Source: Salipaludibacillus sp. CUR1 (GTDB taxonomy: Bacteria; Bacillota; Bacilli; Bacillales; Salisediminibacteriaceae). From it: DNA of 64,000 bases. Location of the stretch: contig NZ_JAIWPE010000064.1 in NCBI RefSeq assembly GCF_021028955.1, forward strand, positions 1 to 64,000, given 5' to 3'. The notes under the pieces were generated by a model that worked only from the letters and a program-made list of their open reading frames with translations, ran no database searches and was not told the DNA's origin. This document shows positions 53,311 to 61,003 of the stretch, piece by piece; the stretch's first letter is position 1; each line of letters starts with the position of its first letter. Position numbers and translations under genes: made by a program.

Positions 53311-54138
53311 ATGCCGGAACTGCCGGAAGTAGAAACAGTAAAAAGAACGTTAGGCGAGTTGATAACGGATGAAACAATTGAAAAGGTGACCGTCACTTGG
53401 CCTAAAATGGTTAAAGTACCAGACGATGTTCAGCAGTTTTCATCCTTCCTTGAAGGGCAGACGTTCAGGTCCATAAACAGAAGAGGGAAATTCCTCATTA
53501 TTTATTTAGACGACTACGCTCTTGTATCGCACCTTCGCATGGAAGGCCGGTATGGAATATTTAATGCTGATGAGGAAGTGTCTCCCCATACCCACGTCAG
53601 GTTTCTTTTAAAAAGCGGGAAAGAACTAAGGTATACAGATGTCCGTAAATTCGGTACGATGCACCTTTTTCCTGCAGGCACAGAAAAAGACAATCGGCCT
53701 TTATCAGCTCTCGGTCCTGAACCTTTAGAAGCGTCTTTTACGGCTGAAGTGCTGCATAAACGTTTAAGTAAGACTACCCGTGCAGTAAAAACGGCTTTAC
53801 TCGACCAGGCTGTTATTGCGGGGTTAGGAAATATATACGTCGATGAAGCATTATTCGAAGCGGGTGTGCATCCTGAGAAACAGGCCGGTTTATTAACCTC
53901 CGCTGAGATTGAAAGACTCCACCGCAGTATAAAACGGACGTTAAGCGAGGCTGTGGAGGCTGGCGGTTCATCGATCAAGTCATATGTCAACGGTCAAGGC
54001 GAGATGGGAATGTTCCAGCAGAAATTAGTCATATACGGGAGGAAAGGTGAGCCGTGCCGCACCTGCGGGGAAAGCATTATCCGCACAGTAGTAGGCGGCA
54101 GAGGGACCCATACGTGTCCCCGTTGCCAGGTGAAATAA
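53311..54138 (+). CDS. mutM: Formamidopyrimidine-DNA glycosylase
   Basis: Removes 8-oxoguanine and related lesions. Catalytic Pro2 and Glu3 are in MPELPEVETVKRTL; the lesion-site Lys and helix-two-turn-helix are in LLDQAVIAGLGNIYVDEALFEAGVHPEKQA. The C-terminal zinc finger is CRTCGESIIRTVVGGRGTHTCPRCQ, with four Cys and the key Arg. 275 residues. CAGGTGAT precedes the ATG. It starts 35 nt after polA, a conserved repair pair. Confidence 0.97.
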   Translation: MPELPEVETVKRTLGELITDETIEKVTVTWPKMVKVPDDVQQFSSFLEGQTFRSINRRGKFLIIYLDDYALVSHLRMEGRYGIFNADEEVSPHTHVRFLLKSGKELRYTDVRKFGTMHLFPAGTEKDNRPLSALGPEPLEASFTAEVLHKRLSKTTRAVKTALLDQAVIAGLGNIYVDEALFEAGVHPEKQAGLLTSAEIERLHRSIKRTLSEAVEAGGSSIKSYVNGQGEMGMFQQKLVIYGRKGEPCRTCGESIIRTVVGGRGTHTCPRCQVK

Positions 54139-54222
54139 AAGAATAATTTTAAGAACCAACGTACTTTGGATGGGCTCCTGCCATATAATAACTTAGCAAT
54201 ATGAGGAAGGAGTTCATCCAAA

Positions 54223-54855
54223 ATGACCGGATCCCTATCATTATTCTTGCTGGCTTTTGCTGTCAGCTTAGACAGTTTTGGAGTCGGAGTCACATATGGT
54301 CTAAGAAAAATGAGGATGCCTTTTTTATCAATATTATTTATTATGCTGTGTTCCGGCGGGGCGGTTTTATTAGCAATGTGGATTGGAGGAGGGATCGCGT
54401 CCTTCCTGTCTCCGGAATTTGCAGAAACCCTGGGAGGCGTTCTGTTAATATTGATTGGTTTATATGCTTTGTATCAGGCTTTTAAACAATCCCCGAAGAA
54501 ACAGAGAATAAAAGAGGGAATGCTGATGAATTTCGAGCTGAAAAGGCTGGGGATTGTCATCAACGTGCTGAAAAAACCGATGGAAGCTGATTTGGACGAT
54601 TCCGGTTCAATAACCGGTCCTGAAGCATTTCTTTTAGGGGCAGCTTTGTCACTGGACGCTTTCGGGGCAGGCATGGGTGCTGCTTTACTTGGGGTCTCCC
54701 CCTGGTTTTTAGCAATCAGCGTCGCTCTTTCATGCGGGATGTTTTTAACATTAGGAAAGATAAGCGGCGAACGTTTATCACAGTCTGAGAAGCTGAACCG
54801 GCTCTCATTTTTGCCTGGTATTTTACTTATTTTGATCGGACTCTGGCAAATTTAA
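54223..54855 (+). CDS. ytaF: Sporulation membrane protein YtaF (MntP-like)
   Basis: 210-residue membrane protein with six hydrophobic segments and the internal duplication of MntP-like exporters: FAVSLDSFGVGVTYGLR near the N-terminus and ALSLDAFGAGMGAALLG in the second half, each with an intramembrane Asp. The cytosolic loop contains EADLDDSGSITGPEA, which fits an EF-hand-like loop (D-x-D-x-S-G-x-I-x3-E), so Ca2+ or Mn2+ binding is plausible. AAGGAG lies 9-10 nt before the ATG. A CATATAAT at 54182 is a possible sigma-E -10, but no good -35 was found. Transport activity is unproven. Confidence 0.9.
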   Translation: MTGSLSLFLLAFAVSLDSFGVGVTYGLRKMRMPFLSILFIMLCSGGAVLLAMWIGGGIASFLSPEFAETLGGVLLILIGLYALYQAFKQSPKKQRIKEGMLMNFELKRLGIVINVLKKPMEADLDDSGSITGPEAFLLGAALSLDAFGAGMGAALLGVSPWFLAISVALSCGMFLTLGKISGERLSQSEKLNRLSFLPGILLILIGLWQI

Positions 54856-54875
54856 TCCTTAAAGGAGGCCATTTT

Positions 54876-55469
54876 GTGATATTAGGATTAACAGGAGGCA
54901 TTGCTACTGGAAAAAGCACTGTCTCTGACATTTTTAGAAACGAAGGAATTCCCGTGATAGATGCAGATATAGCGGCAAGGGAAGCAGTTGAGCCGGGGGA
55001 AAAAGCCTATCAGGATATAATTAACCACTTCGGGCTCTCCATTTTAAATGAGGACGGTACAATCAACAGAGAAAAATTAGGGAGAATTGTTTTTAATAAT
55101 GAGAAAGAGCGTAAAGTTTTAAACGGAATTGTTCATCCAGCTGTCAGACAAAAAATGAAGAAAGAGGCGGAATGCTGCAAAGAAAACGGGCACTCTTTAG
55201 TTGTAATGGATATTCCTCTCCTGATTGAAAGCGATCTTTTCCACATGGTTGATGACGTCCTGGTTGTTTATGTGCCTGAAAATATTCAGCTTGAACGGTT
55301 AATGGAGAGAAATTCATATTCCAAAGAAGAAGCACTCAAGCGGATAAATGCTCAACTTCCAATTGAAAAAAAGAGATCATACGCTTCCTATGTTATAGAT
55401 AATTCAGGCAGCCGAGAAGAAACTCGACAGCAAGTTAAAAGACTCCTTAAAAAGTTTAGGAACAATTAG
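54876..55469 (+). CDS. coaE: Dephospho-CoA kinase
   Basis: Phosphorylates the ribose 3'-OH of dephospho-CoA, the last step of coenzyme A synthesis. P-loop GLTGGIATGKSTVSDIF at residues 4-20; further motifs are IDADIAAREAVEPG, VMDIPLLIESDLF and the lid-region VVYVPENIQLERLMERNSYSKEEA in outline. 197 residues, GTG start with AAAGGAGG about 8 nt upstream. Last gene before a terminator. Confidence 0.96.
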   Translation: MILGLTGGIATGKSTVSDIFRNEGIPVIDADIAAREAVEPGEKAYQDIINHFGLSILNEDGTINREKLGRIVFNNEKERKVLNGIVHPAVRQKMKKEAECCKENGHSLVVMDIPLLIESDLFHMVDDVLVVYVPENIQLERLMERNSYSKEEALKRINAQLPIEKKRSYASYVIDNSGSREETRQQVKRLLKKFRNN

Positions 55470-55487
55470 TATAACCTTTTTAATTCA

Positions 55488-55518
55488 GACTCGGTGACGG
55501 ATCGCCGGGTCTTTTTTT
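55488..55518 (+). terminator. Terminator of coaE
   Basis: 10-bp stem GACTCGGTGA/TCGCCGGGTC (two G-T pairs) followed by seven T. Confidence 0.9.
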
Positions 55519-55654
55519 GTACTTTGGAAAGTGAATTTTAAAGCCATAAAGCTCATACTTGCTAGGCTTAAGTCTTTTGGATTTTAGTGTAAATAACTCA
55601 TACTAAAAAAATCCAGAATAGTTTTTAACAAAAAGCCCCTCTTTATTCATATAA

Positions 55655-55665
55655 TATGTTATACT
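55655..55665 (+). promoter_or_regulatory. CcpN-type operator 1 at gapB, overlapping the -10
   Basis: TATGTTATACT is a full match to the CcpN box TRTGHYATAYW as I remember it; its last six bases form the -10 TATACT. Confidence 0.7.
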
Positions 55666-55689
55666 AATTTTCGATTAGTTAATAATTAA

Positions 55690-55700
55690 TGTGACATATA
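55690..55700 (+). promoter_or_regulatory. CcpN-type operator 2 at gapB
   Basis: TGTGACATATA, a second full match to TRTGHYATAYW, exactly 35 bp downstream of the first and 19 bp before the gapB start codon. Confidence 0.68.
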
Positions 55701-55718
55701 TACTTGGAGGGATGCTTA

Positions 55719-56747
55719 ATGACTCGTGTAGCAATTAATGGGTTTGGCAGAATCGGACGGATGGTTTTCAGAAAATGTGTGAATGATAAAGACATTGAAG
55801 TCGCAGCAATTAATGCGAGTTATCCCGCTGAAACCCTTGCTCATCTGATTAAATACGATACTGTACATGGAACTTTTGATAAAAGTGTTACAGCAGAAGA
55901 CGGAGCTTTATTAGTTGATGGCCGAAGAATTGAGTTATGTTCTAGCAGGGATCCTGAACAACTTCCTTGGAAAGAACTGAATATTGACATTGTTGTTGAA
56001 GCAACAGGGAAGTTTACCTCGAAAGAAGACGCTTCCCTTCATCTGAAGGCAGGAGCTCAAAAAGTAGTTATTACTGCACCGGGCAAAAATGAAGATGTCA
56101 CACTTGTTTATGGAGTAAATGAAGAGATCTATGATCCTGAGTCTCATCACATTATCTCTAATGCCTCTTGTACGACTAATTGCCTCGCTCCGGTAGCAAA
56201 AGTACTTCACGATACCTTTACTGTCCAGTCCGGAGTAATGACTACCGTGCATTCATATACAAATGACCAGAAAAATATTGACAATCCTCATAAAGATTTA
56301 CGGAGGGCAAGAGCATGCGGACAGTCTATTATTCCAACGACTACAGGGGCTGCAAAAGCAATTGGAAAAGTACTTCCTGATTTGAAAGGGAAGCTGCACG
56401 GCATGGCATTAAGAGTACCGACACCAAATGTGTCACTCGTTGACCTTGTGGTAAATATTGAGGAAGAGACTTCTGCAGAAGAAGTAAATGCCGTACTGAG
56501 GCATGCGGCCAGCCAGTCTATGAAGGGCATAATAGAGTATACTGACGAACCTCTTGTGTCTACAGATTTTAATGGAAACGCACATTCTTCAATTATTGAT
56601 GGTCTCTCTACAATGGTTGTGGATGGCAGACAAATTAAAGTCTTAGCCTGGTACGATAATGAATGGGGTTATTCATGCCGTGTTGTAGACTTAGTAAAGT
56701 ATGCTGCCGAACGGCTGCCGGTAAAAACTGAAGTGCATGCGTCCTGA
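55719..56747 (+). CDS. gapB: Glyceraldehyde-3-phosphate dehydrogenase, gluconeogenic (GapB)
   Basis: NADP-preferring enzyme that runs in the gluconeogenic direction. NAD(P) fold VAINGFGRIGRMVFRK, catalytic Cys in SNASCTTNCLAPVAKVLHD, and WYDNEWGYSCRVVDL near the C-terminus. ATG at 55719 has GGAGGG 8 nt upstream; the longer reading from 55704 lies upstream of that site. 342 residues. The assignment to GapB rather than GapA rests on location next to speD and coaE, as in B. subtilis, and on two CcpN-type boxes in the promoter region, since CcpN represses gapB during glycolysis. Confidence 0.94.
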   Translation: MTRVAINGFGRIGRMVFRKCVNDKDIEVAAINASYPAETLAHLIKYDTVHGTFDKSVTAEDGALLVDGRRIELCSSRDPEQLPWKELNIDIVVEATGKFTSKEDASLHLKAGAQKVVITAPGKNEDVTLVYGVNEEIYDPESHHIISNASCTTNCLAPVAKVLHDTFTVQSGVMTTVHSYTNDQKNIDNPHKDLRRARACGQSIIPTTTGAAKAIGKVLPDLKGKLHGMALRVPTPNVSLVDLVVNIEEETSAEEVNAVLRHAASQSMKGIIEYTDEPLVSTDFNGNAHSSIIDGLSTMVVDGRQIKVLAWYDNEWGYSCRVVDLVKYAAERLPVKTEVHAS

Positions 56748-56849
56748 AATGACGCCAGTCAGGTGTATATAATTCCAGAAGCAGCAGTGGGATTATCCGG
56801 CCTTAATAAATCCCCTGTAAAAAGTTTAATACCTGCGGATGAAAAGTGA

Positions 56850-56878
56850 TTGCAAAGTGATACTAAACAAAGTATACT
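56850..56878 (+). promoter_or_regulatory. Promoter of speD
   Basis: TTGCAA (56850-56855), 17 nt, TATACT (56873-56878); start near 56885. Confidence 0.72.
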
Positions 56879-56893
56879 AATTTCCGTGATTAA

Positions 56894-56982
56894 GCTTTTA
56901 AGAAGAATCAGTCATTACTAAAAGGGTCAGATCTCTCTGGAATAACTTTCCCCCGGTAACCGGGATTCTTCCTGTAAAAAGC
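56894..56982 (+). ncRNA. Structured leader upstream of speD
   Basis: Closing helix of two perfect parts: GCTTTT (56894-56899) with AAAAGC (56977-56982), and GAAGAATC (56902-56909) with GATTCTTC (56964-56971). Inside are CAGA/TCTG and CCCGG/CCGGG hairpins. It lies wholly in the 5' leader, between the promoter and the AAAGGGGG ribosome site; no T-run follows. Not matched to a known riboswitch class. Confidence 0.5.
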
Positions 56983-57009
56983 ATTAGTTAATAAAGGGGG
57001 AATACATTT

Positions 57010-57402
57010 ATGGAAACAATGGGACGTCATATTATCGCAGAACTTTGGGGCTGCAATTCAGATAAATTGAACAACATGGCCTTCATAGAGCAGTTATTTG
57101 TCAAAGCTGCTCTGCAGGCAGGGGCAGAAATCAGGGAAGTGGCATTTCACAAATTCGCCCCGCAAGGAGTAAGCGGAGTTGTGATTATCAGCGAATCCCA
57201 TCTCACTATCCACAGTTTTCCAGAGCACGGGTATGCCAGCATAGACGTTTATACATGCGGAGACCGGATTGATCCGGCGAGTGCAGCAAATTATATTGCA
57301 GAAGCTTTAATGGCTGAAACGTCTGAAATTGTTGAAGTACCCCGGGGAATGGGACCTGTAAAGCTTAAGGAGAAAAACACGGCAGGAGCCGCTTCATCAT
57401 AA
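57010..57402 (+). CDS. speD: S-adenosylmethionine decarboxylase proenzyme
   Basis: Makes decarboxylated SAM, the aminopropyl donor for spermidine. Self-cleavage occurs between Glu62 and Ser63 in [16 protein letters not shown], giving the pyruvoyl group at Ser63; the acid/base Cys is in DVYTCGD. 130 residues, the short bacterial class 1B form. AAAGGGGG lies about 9 nt before the ATG. It has its own promoter, a structured leader and a terminator. speE is not in the window. Confidence 0.96.
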   Translation: METMGRHIIAELWGCNSDKLNNMAFIEQLFVKAALQAGAEIREVAFHKFAPQGVSGVVIISESHLTIHSFPEHGYASIDVYTCGDRIDPASAANYIAEALMAETSEIVEVPRGMGPVKLKEKNTAGAASS

Positions 57403-57410
57403 TGGTACAG

Positions 57411-57443
57411 AACGCTCTTTCCTTATAGGGACGGGCGTTTTTT
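57411..57443 (+). terminator. Terminator of speD
   Basis: 7-bp stem AACGCTC/GGGCGTT (one G-T) followed by TTTTTTC. Confidence 0.82.
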
Positions 57444-57501
57444 CTAATTGAACAATTGTTAATTTACTGCTATCCTTAATAGTAATGAGGTGGGATGAGA
57501 T

Positions 57502-57906
57502 ATGGGATTTAAACAAACTTTAAAAAAAATATTCAGCACCAGCACTGAAACAAGCGAAAAACATTCTAATGAAGATTTACAAACCCATTATTATAAATCA
57601 ATGAAAGATAAAACGATCCGTGAAGTGGAAACAATGCTTAGAAACCGACAGGGCTTTGACGTCGCTTCTGTTTCTGAAGAGCATGGGGAAATTATAGTTC
57701 ATGTAAAACATGGAAAAAAAGCATTTCTTGTAGCCACTGTCATTATGGTGAGGCCTTTCCGAACCGCAGTAGACTTTTCTGCATCCACCGAAACAATGCT
57801 ATTCAGTGATTTTGGATACAGCCGGAAACTAATCATTGAATTATATAAAGAATTAGATAAAAGACTGCAGTTTGTTGGGACAGGTTTAGGGGATGACCTT
57901 GTTTAA
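57502..57906 (+). CDS. Conserved cytosolic protein of unknown function
   Basis: 134-residue soluble protein without signal or membrane segment. A polar N-terminus (MGFKQTLKKIFSTSTETSEKH) is followed by an alpha/beta region with KDKTIREVETMLRNRQGFDVASVSEEHGEIIVHV and VATVIMVRPFRTAVDFSASTETML, ending in helix ELYKELDKRLQFVGTG. The pattern suggests a small single-domain fold. GAGGTGGGATGAG lies before the ATG. It occupies the place of a small uncharacterised gene between speD and nrdR in related Bacillaceae; no function is proposed. Confidence 0.72.
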   Translation: MGFKQTLKKIFSTSTETSEKHSNEDLQTHYYKSMKDKTIREVETMLRNRQGFDVASVSEEHGEIIVHVKHGKKAFLVATVIMVRPFRTAVDFSASTETMLFSDFGYSRKLIIELYKELDKRLQFVGTGLGDDLV

Positions 57907-58009
57907 ACCCTCCTGCACTGTAATACCCGATAATATTTTTTACTTATTTCAGGGCAGCCTGTTTCTGTATAACTCCCAGCCCTGAACGAGAGAATGGAGT
58001 GAATTCCTG

Positions 58010-58474
58010 ATGATATGTCCAAGCTGTCAGCACAATGGAACAAGGGTTTTGGACTCAAGGCCGAGTGACGAAGGCAGATCCATAAGGCGTCGAAGAGAAT
58101 GCGACTCGTGCGGCTACCGTTTTACGACCTTTGAAAGAGTAGAAAAAACCCCTCTTATTGTCGTTAAAAAAGACGGAACCCGTGAGGAATTCAGCCGGGA
58201 AAAATTGCTTAGGGGATTAATTCGCGCTTGTGAAAAACGCCCTGTTCCGTTAGAGAAACTGGAAAACATTACAGATGATGTTGAAAAGGACATTCGCAAC
58301 CAGGGGCTGGCAGAAGTGAGCAGTGACCATATTGGCGAAAAAGTTATGGAATCGCTGGCTGTAATAGATGATGTGGCTTATGTCAGGTTTGCTTCTGTAT
58401 ACCGGCAATTTAAAGATATTAATGTATTTATAGATGAATTAAAAGAGCTCATAAAAAGAGAAAATAATAATTAA
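58010..58474 (+). CDS. nrdR: Transcriptional repressor NrdR
   Basis: Zinc-binding, ATP/dATP-sensing repressor of ribonucleotide reductase genes. N-terminal zinc ribbon Cys3, Cys6, Cys31 and Cys34 ([10 protein letters not shown] and [11 protein letters not shown]), then the ATP-cone domain (about residues 49-139, [20 protein letters not shown]). 154 residues, standard. AATGGAGTG precedes the ATG. Upstream of dnaB-dnaI, as in B. subtilis, which links dNTP supply to replication start. No NrdR box was noticed in this window. Confidence 0.96.
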   Translation: MICPSCQHNGTRVLDSRPSDEGRSIRRRRECDSCGYRFTTFERVEKTPLIVVKKDGTREEFSREKLLRGLIRACEKRPVPLEKLENITDDVEKDIRNQGLAEVSSDHIGEKVMESLAVIDDVAYVRFASVYRQFKDINVFIDELKELIKRENNN

Positions 58475-58481
58475 CAGAGAT

Positions 58482-58508
58482 AAATGGAGCCTAGCTGCTC
58501 CATTTTTC
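58482..58508 (+). terminator. Terminator of nrdR
   Basis: 9-bp stem AAATGGAGC/GCTCCATTT with CTAGCT loop, followed by TTCTC; 44 nt before dnaB. Confidence 0.75.
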
Positions 58509-58552
58509 TCTATTAATTATAAAGCAAGAAAGAAAGCTCAGGTGAAAAAAGG

Positions 58553-59968
58553 ATGCACTGGAAAGAAATTCTTCCGTCAAACAGATATATTGCATATATG
58601 TCTTATAACTGGAATACTTCAGACCATGAAGTATTAACGCTTCTATATCAGCCTTTAATCGGTTCGCTGGCATACAGCCTCTATATGACTCTGTCTCTTG
58701 ATGCCCAAAGGCAGCCCTCTAAAAAGGCTGAAAGGACTCATAAAACACTCATGACATATACCGGCCAGCACCTTGACCATATTTTCTCAGAAAGAAAAAA
58801 ACTTGAGGCGATTGGGCTTTTGTCTGTTTACAGGGAAAAAATAGAAGATGAATTTGTATATTACTATCATCTTCACCCTCCAATGGATGCTTCAGGATTT
58901 TTTAATGATGATTTATTAAGTGTGTTTTTATATAACAAGCTGGGGAGCAAAGAGCAGTACCGGGAGCTGCGTCAATACTTTTCTGTTGAAGAGGTCAATA
59001 CAGGAGATCTGGAAAATATAACACAGGGTTTTAATCAGGTTTTTACTTCCATTCATCCATCGGAAATGAGGAGCACGACTCCCGACATGCTGGAAACGTT
59101 ATCGTCTTCTTCTCCTTTGGCAGGTCGGAAAGCTTCGGATTCCCACTATAAATTTGCAGAAGATGACTTTGATTTCCAGCAGTTTATGTCGTATTTACCT
59201 TCATTTATTCCAAAGGCGGAAATAGAGAACATGAAAAACCAGCGGTTAATTTACCAGCTCGCTTTCATGTACAAACTTAAGCCTGAAGAAATGGCGCATT
59301 TAATTCAGGATGCGATGCTTCATTCTGAGAAACTGGATGCGGACCAGCTTAGAATCCAGGCCAAACGGCGTTACAGGATGAATGAACAGGATGAACCACC
59401 GAGACTGGGACTGCGAATACAGCCGGAAGAACTCAAAAGCCAGGCAGGCCCCCCTCAGACACAAGAAGATAAAACCATTCAATATTTCGAGACTACCGCA
59501 CCCATCGAATACTTGGAAGAGCTTAGCGACGGTGCAAGAGTTTATGAAGGAGATATCGATATCATTGAACGGCTTATATTTGAATATAGACTTTCACCAG
59601 GGGTAGTGAATGTTCTGCTCGATTATATCTTTATGGTTAATGATAAGAAATTATCCAAAGCGTTAGCTTTTAAAATTGCGGGACACTGGAAACGCAAAAA
59701 AATTAAAACTGTTAAAGAGGCAATGAGTTTAGCAAAAAAAGAAAACCAGAAACGGCAGACCTTCCAGGAAAAAGGGGACAGGCCCTCCTATCAAAAAAAG
59801 AGCAGCTCTTCAGCTCAAGTCCGGAAAGAACCTTTGCCTAAGTGGATGACGGATAATAACTGGAAGAAAGAAGAAGCAAGTGAACAGGAGCTTGAAAAAG
59901 CAAAGAAAGAAGCTGCCAAGTACAGGGAAATGTTAAGGAAAAAGAAGCAGCAAAAGGAGGAGTCGTAA
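58553..59968 (+). CDS. dnaB: Replication initiation and membrane attachment protein DnaB
   Basis: Helicase-loader component of Firmicutes (not the E. coli DnaB helicase); works with DnaD and DnaI at oriC and at restarts. It has the DnaB/DnaD DDBH1 winged-helix region at the N-terminus (YNWNTSDHEVLTLLYQPLIGSLAYSLYMTLS in outline) and a DDBH2 domain near residues 330-400 (IDIIERLIFEYRLSPGVVNVLLDYIF). The C-terminal tail is lysine-rich and coiled. 471 residues, as in B. subtilis. CAGGTGAAAAAAGG precedes the ATG. Its stop codon is directly followed by the dnaI ATG. Confidence 0.94.
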   Translation: MHWKEILPSNRYIAYMSYNWNTSDHEVLTLLYQPLIGSLAYSLYMTLSLDAQRQPSKKAERTHKTLMTYTGQHLDHIFSERKKLEAIGLLSVYREKIEDEFVYYYHLHPPMDASGFFNDDLLSVFLYNKLGSKEQYRELRQYFSVEEVNTGDLENITQGFNQVFTSIHPSEMRSTTPDMLETLSSSSPLAGRKASDSHYKFAEDDFDFQQFMSYLPSFIPKAEIENMKNQRLIYQLAFMYKLKPEEMAHLIQDAMLHSEKLDADQLRIQAKRRYRMNEQDEPPRLGLRIQPEELKSQAGPPQTQEDKTIQYFETTAPIEYLEELSDGARVYEGDIDIIERLIFEYRLSPGVVNVLLDYIFMVNDKKLSKALAFKIAGHWKRKKIKTVKEAMSLAKKENQKRQTFQEKGDRPSYQKKSSSSAQVRKEPLPKWMTDNNWKKEEASEQELEKAKKEAAKYREMLRKKKQQKEES

Positions 59969-60907
59969 ATGGATTCCATCAAACAGTCGTTTCGCCAATT
60001 TTCAAATGAACGGTTTGAACAGCGATTCGCAGAGATAAAACGTGAAGTACTGGATGACAGGCATGTAAGGTCATTTTTAAACTCGAACCCGGGACTTACG
60101 AAAGAACAGACGGAAAATGGAATTAATGAATTATACCAGTATAAAGAACAGTGGAAAAACTGTGATTATTGTCCGGGGCTGGACGAATGCCCTAACCTGA
60201 TGAGCGGTTATCAGCCTGTGCCAGCTCTCTACAGGGGCGAAATTCAACTGGAATATAAACCATGTCTGTTAAAGAAAAAAGAAGATGAGAGAAGAAGGCA
60301 AGCTTCCTTCGTTCAAAGTTTGTATATCCCTAAAGAAATGACAGAGGTGACGTTCGACGATTTTCATGAAGACAACCCGTCAAGAATTGAAGCGTGCACG
60401 AAGGCTATGGCTTTTTGCGCTGATGTCAATCCCGGTGAAGATGGGCAGGGCCTTTATATTCACGGGCCCTTCGGAGTAGGGAAATCATTTCTGGTAGGTG
60501 CAATCGCCAACTATTTAGCAGAAGCTGAAACCTCTACAATGATTGTTTACGCTCCGGATTTCTTCAGGGAACTGAAAAATGGCATCTCAGACGGTTCTTA
60601 TCAGGATAAGCTTAACTTAGTCAAGCAGGCTCAAGTGTTAATTCTGGATGATATCGGAGCTGAAACAATGTCAAACTGGGTCAGAGATGATATATTAGGA
60701 GCTTTACTTCAATTTCGGATGATGGAAAAACTGCCGACAATTTTCACTTCGAATTTTAATTTAGATGAGCTTGAAATTCACCTGTCTTCTACTCAACGAG
60801 GAGGAGTAGAGAGAGTGGATCAGTTAAAAGCAAAGCGTATACTTGAAAGAATACGCCATTTGAATAAAGTAATAGACATGAAGGGTGAAAATAAACGGGA
60901 GAAATAA
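59969..60907 (+). CDS. dnaI: Primosomal helicase loader DnaI
   Basis: AAA+ ATPase that loads the replicative helicase. The N-terminal domain (1-130) has a zinc site in CDYCPGLDECPNL and KPCLLKK; the AAA+ domain has Walker A GPFGVGKSFLVGAIA (about residues 166-180), Walker B VLILDDIGAE, and TSNFNLDELEIH with an arginine-rich sensor region. 312 residues. AAGGAGGAG overlaps the end of dnaB, and the two genes touch. Confidence 0.96.
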   Translation: MDSIKQSFRQFSNERFEQRFAEIKREVLDDRHVRSFLNSNPGLTKEQTENGINELYQYKEQWKNCDYCPGLDECPNLMSGYQPVPALYRGEIQLEYKPCLLKKKEDERRRQASFVQSLYIPKEMTEVTFDDFHEDNPSRIEACTKAMAFCADVNPGEDGQGLYIHGPFGVGKSFLVGAIANYLAEAETSTMIVYAPDFFRELKNGISDGSYQDKLNLVKQAQVLILDDIGAETMSNWVRDDILGALLQFRMMEKLPTIFTSNFNLDELEIHLSSTQRGGVERVDQLKAKRILERIRHLNKVIDMKGENKREK

Positions 60908-61003
60908 GAATATATTCAGTTAAAGGATATATTAAACGAAAATGATAAAAATGTGTTACCATATAGGGAGAAAGTTAGCATTTGGGAATGGGGGAAAACA
61001 CCA

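Noticed and set aside
53514-53990. 158-codon minus-strand frame opposite mutM
   Set aside because: Shadow of mutM; no domain features or translation signals.
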